This document shows positions 43,214 to 43,303 of a DNA stretch of 43,303 bases, piece after piece (the first letter of the stretch is position 1; every line of letters begins with the position of its first letter). The notes beneath the pieces are model-generated. The model did not search any database and had not been told where the DNA came from. It saw only the letters and a program-made list of their open reading frames with translations. The translations under genes were made by a program, and so were the position numbers. Source of the stretch: Planctomycetota bacterium. GTDB lineage: Bacteria; Planctomycetota; Planctomycetia; Planctomycetales; Planctomycetaceae. The stretch covers positions 1 through 43,303 of the forward strand of contig JAURQH010000041.1 in NCBI GenBank assembly GCA_030836185.1. Reading direction: 5' to 3'.

Positions 43214-43303
43214 GTTCTTTCTCACGACTCCGGCTGACGAGTTTCATTGCACGTCGAATGACACTTGCCACCATCCCGACTGCTGGCGCAGATCGGGCTA
43301 TGC

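Larger units (their letters stand above)
42966..43303. other. Gene-free right edge with repeats
   Basis: I see no gene here. It holds a perfect hairpin and two degenerate nine-base periodic stretches, listed separately. A minus-strand open frame ending near 43166 reads TTNDSNQANKKG, the false translation usual for the second periodic stretch. Confidence 0.5.

Noticed and set aside
1-43303. tRNA, rRNA or CRISPR genes
   Set aside because: No T-loop-like motif with a matching cloverleaf, no rRNA stretch and no spaced direct repeats were seen.

Overview
The window looks like a chromosomal segment of a planctomycete (Planctomycetota). The reasons are the family content: three formylglycine-type sulfatases with signal peptides, one PSCyt1/DUF1549/DUF1553 'planctomycete cytochrome' protein, a Tat-signal short protein, many lipoproteins of unknown function, futalosine-pathway menaquinone synthesis (mqnE), a bacterial UAP1-type pyrophosphorylase and a squalene-hopene-cyclase-like gene. 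Base composition is moderate, with no long GC-rich stretches, and GTG and TTG starts are frequent. I cannot name the genus from the sequence alone.

Layout. 1-4.4 kb: an A+T-rich exported protein and a Tat-signal short protein on the minus strand, then a radical SAM protein and a RbsC-type ABC permease on the plus strand. 4.4-9.4 kb (minus): the PSCyt1/DUF1549/DUF1553 protein, a lipoprotein and mqnE. 9.4-10.1 kb: a gene-free 0.76 kb stretch with hairpins and low-grade repeats. 10.1-13.4 kb (minus): two paralogous lipoproteins, a DUF2752 membrane protein and an M20 peptidase. 13.6-18.3 kb (plus): three large membrane proteins that read as very divergent NuoL, NuoM and NuoN in the usual L-M-N order, with no other complex I gene in view. 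18.6-26.0 kb (minus): UAP1, a CsaA-like tRNA-binding protein, a DUF116-polyprenyl synthase fusion, a squalene-hopene-cyclase-like protein with its DxDD motif, a two-cluster ferredoxin-like protein and a GcvH-like lipoyl carrier. 26.0-28.8 kb (minus): a sulfatase followed by an MFS transporter. 29.1-30.5 kb (plus): csrA and an ornithine-cyclodeaminase-family gene. 30.5-33.8 kb: an accessory patch with an HNH endonuclease, a HigBA module, an alpha/beta hydrolase lipoprotein and a ParE-type module. 34.0-35.0 kb: an NMT1-type binding lipoprotein. 35.1-42.7 kb: a DEDD exonuclease, a sulfatase, a CinA-type amidohydrolase, a Spy/LTXXQ-like exported protein, mazG, a beta-lactamase-fold hydrolase and a third sulfatase. 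42.6-43.3 kb: a frameshifted ankyrin remnant and degenerate repeats.

How the parts fit together. The 20.4-26.0 kb genes, closely spaced on one strand, probably make a polycyclic isoprenoid: the polyprenyl synthase would build the chain, the cyclase would fold it, and the iron-sulfur and lipoyl-type proteins may carry out a redox step. The sulfatases, the adjoining MFS gene and the PSCyt1 protein fit the polysaccharide-degrading style of planctomycetes, although no glycoside hydrolase is present here.

The most interesting signals are these. First, the degenerate NuoLMN-like trio, in which the first two members have lost proton-channel residues. Second, the DUF116-prenyl synthase fusion beside a terpene cyclase, a ferredoxin and a GcvH-like protein. 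Third, a decayed second copy of the translation-start region of the NMT1-type gene, lying on the far side of the ParE toxin-antitoxin module. Fourth, a RbsC permease with an extra domain of about 110 residues after its first helix. All assignments were made by reading the sequence; no database search was run.
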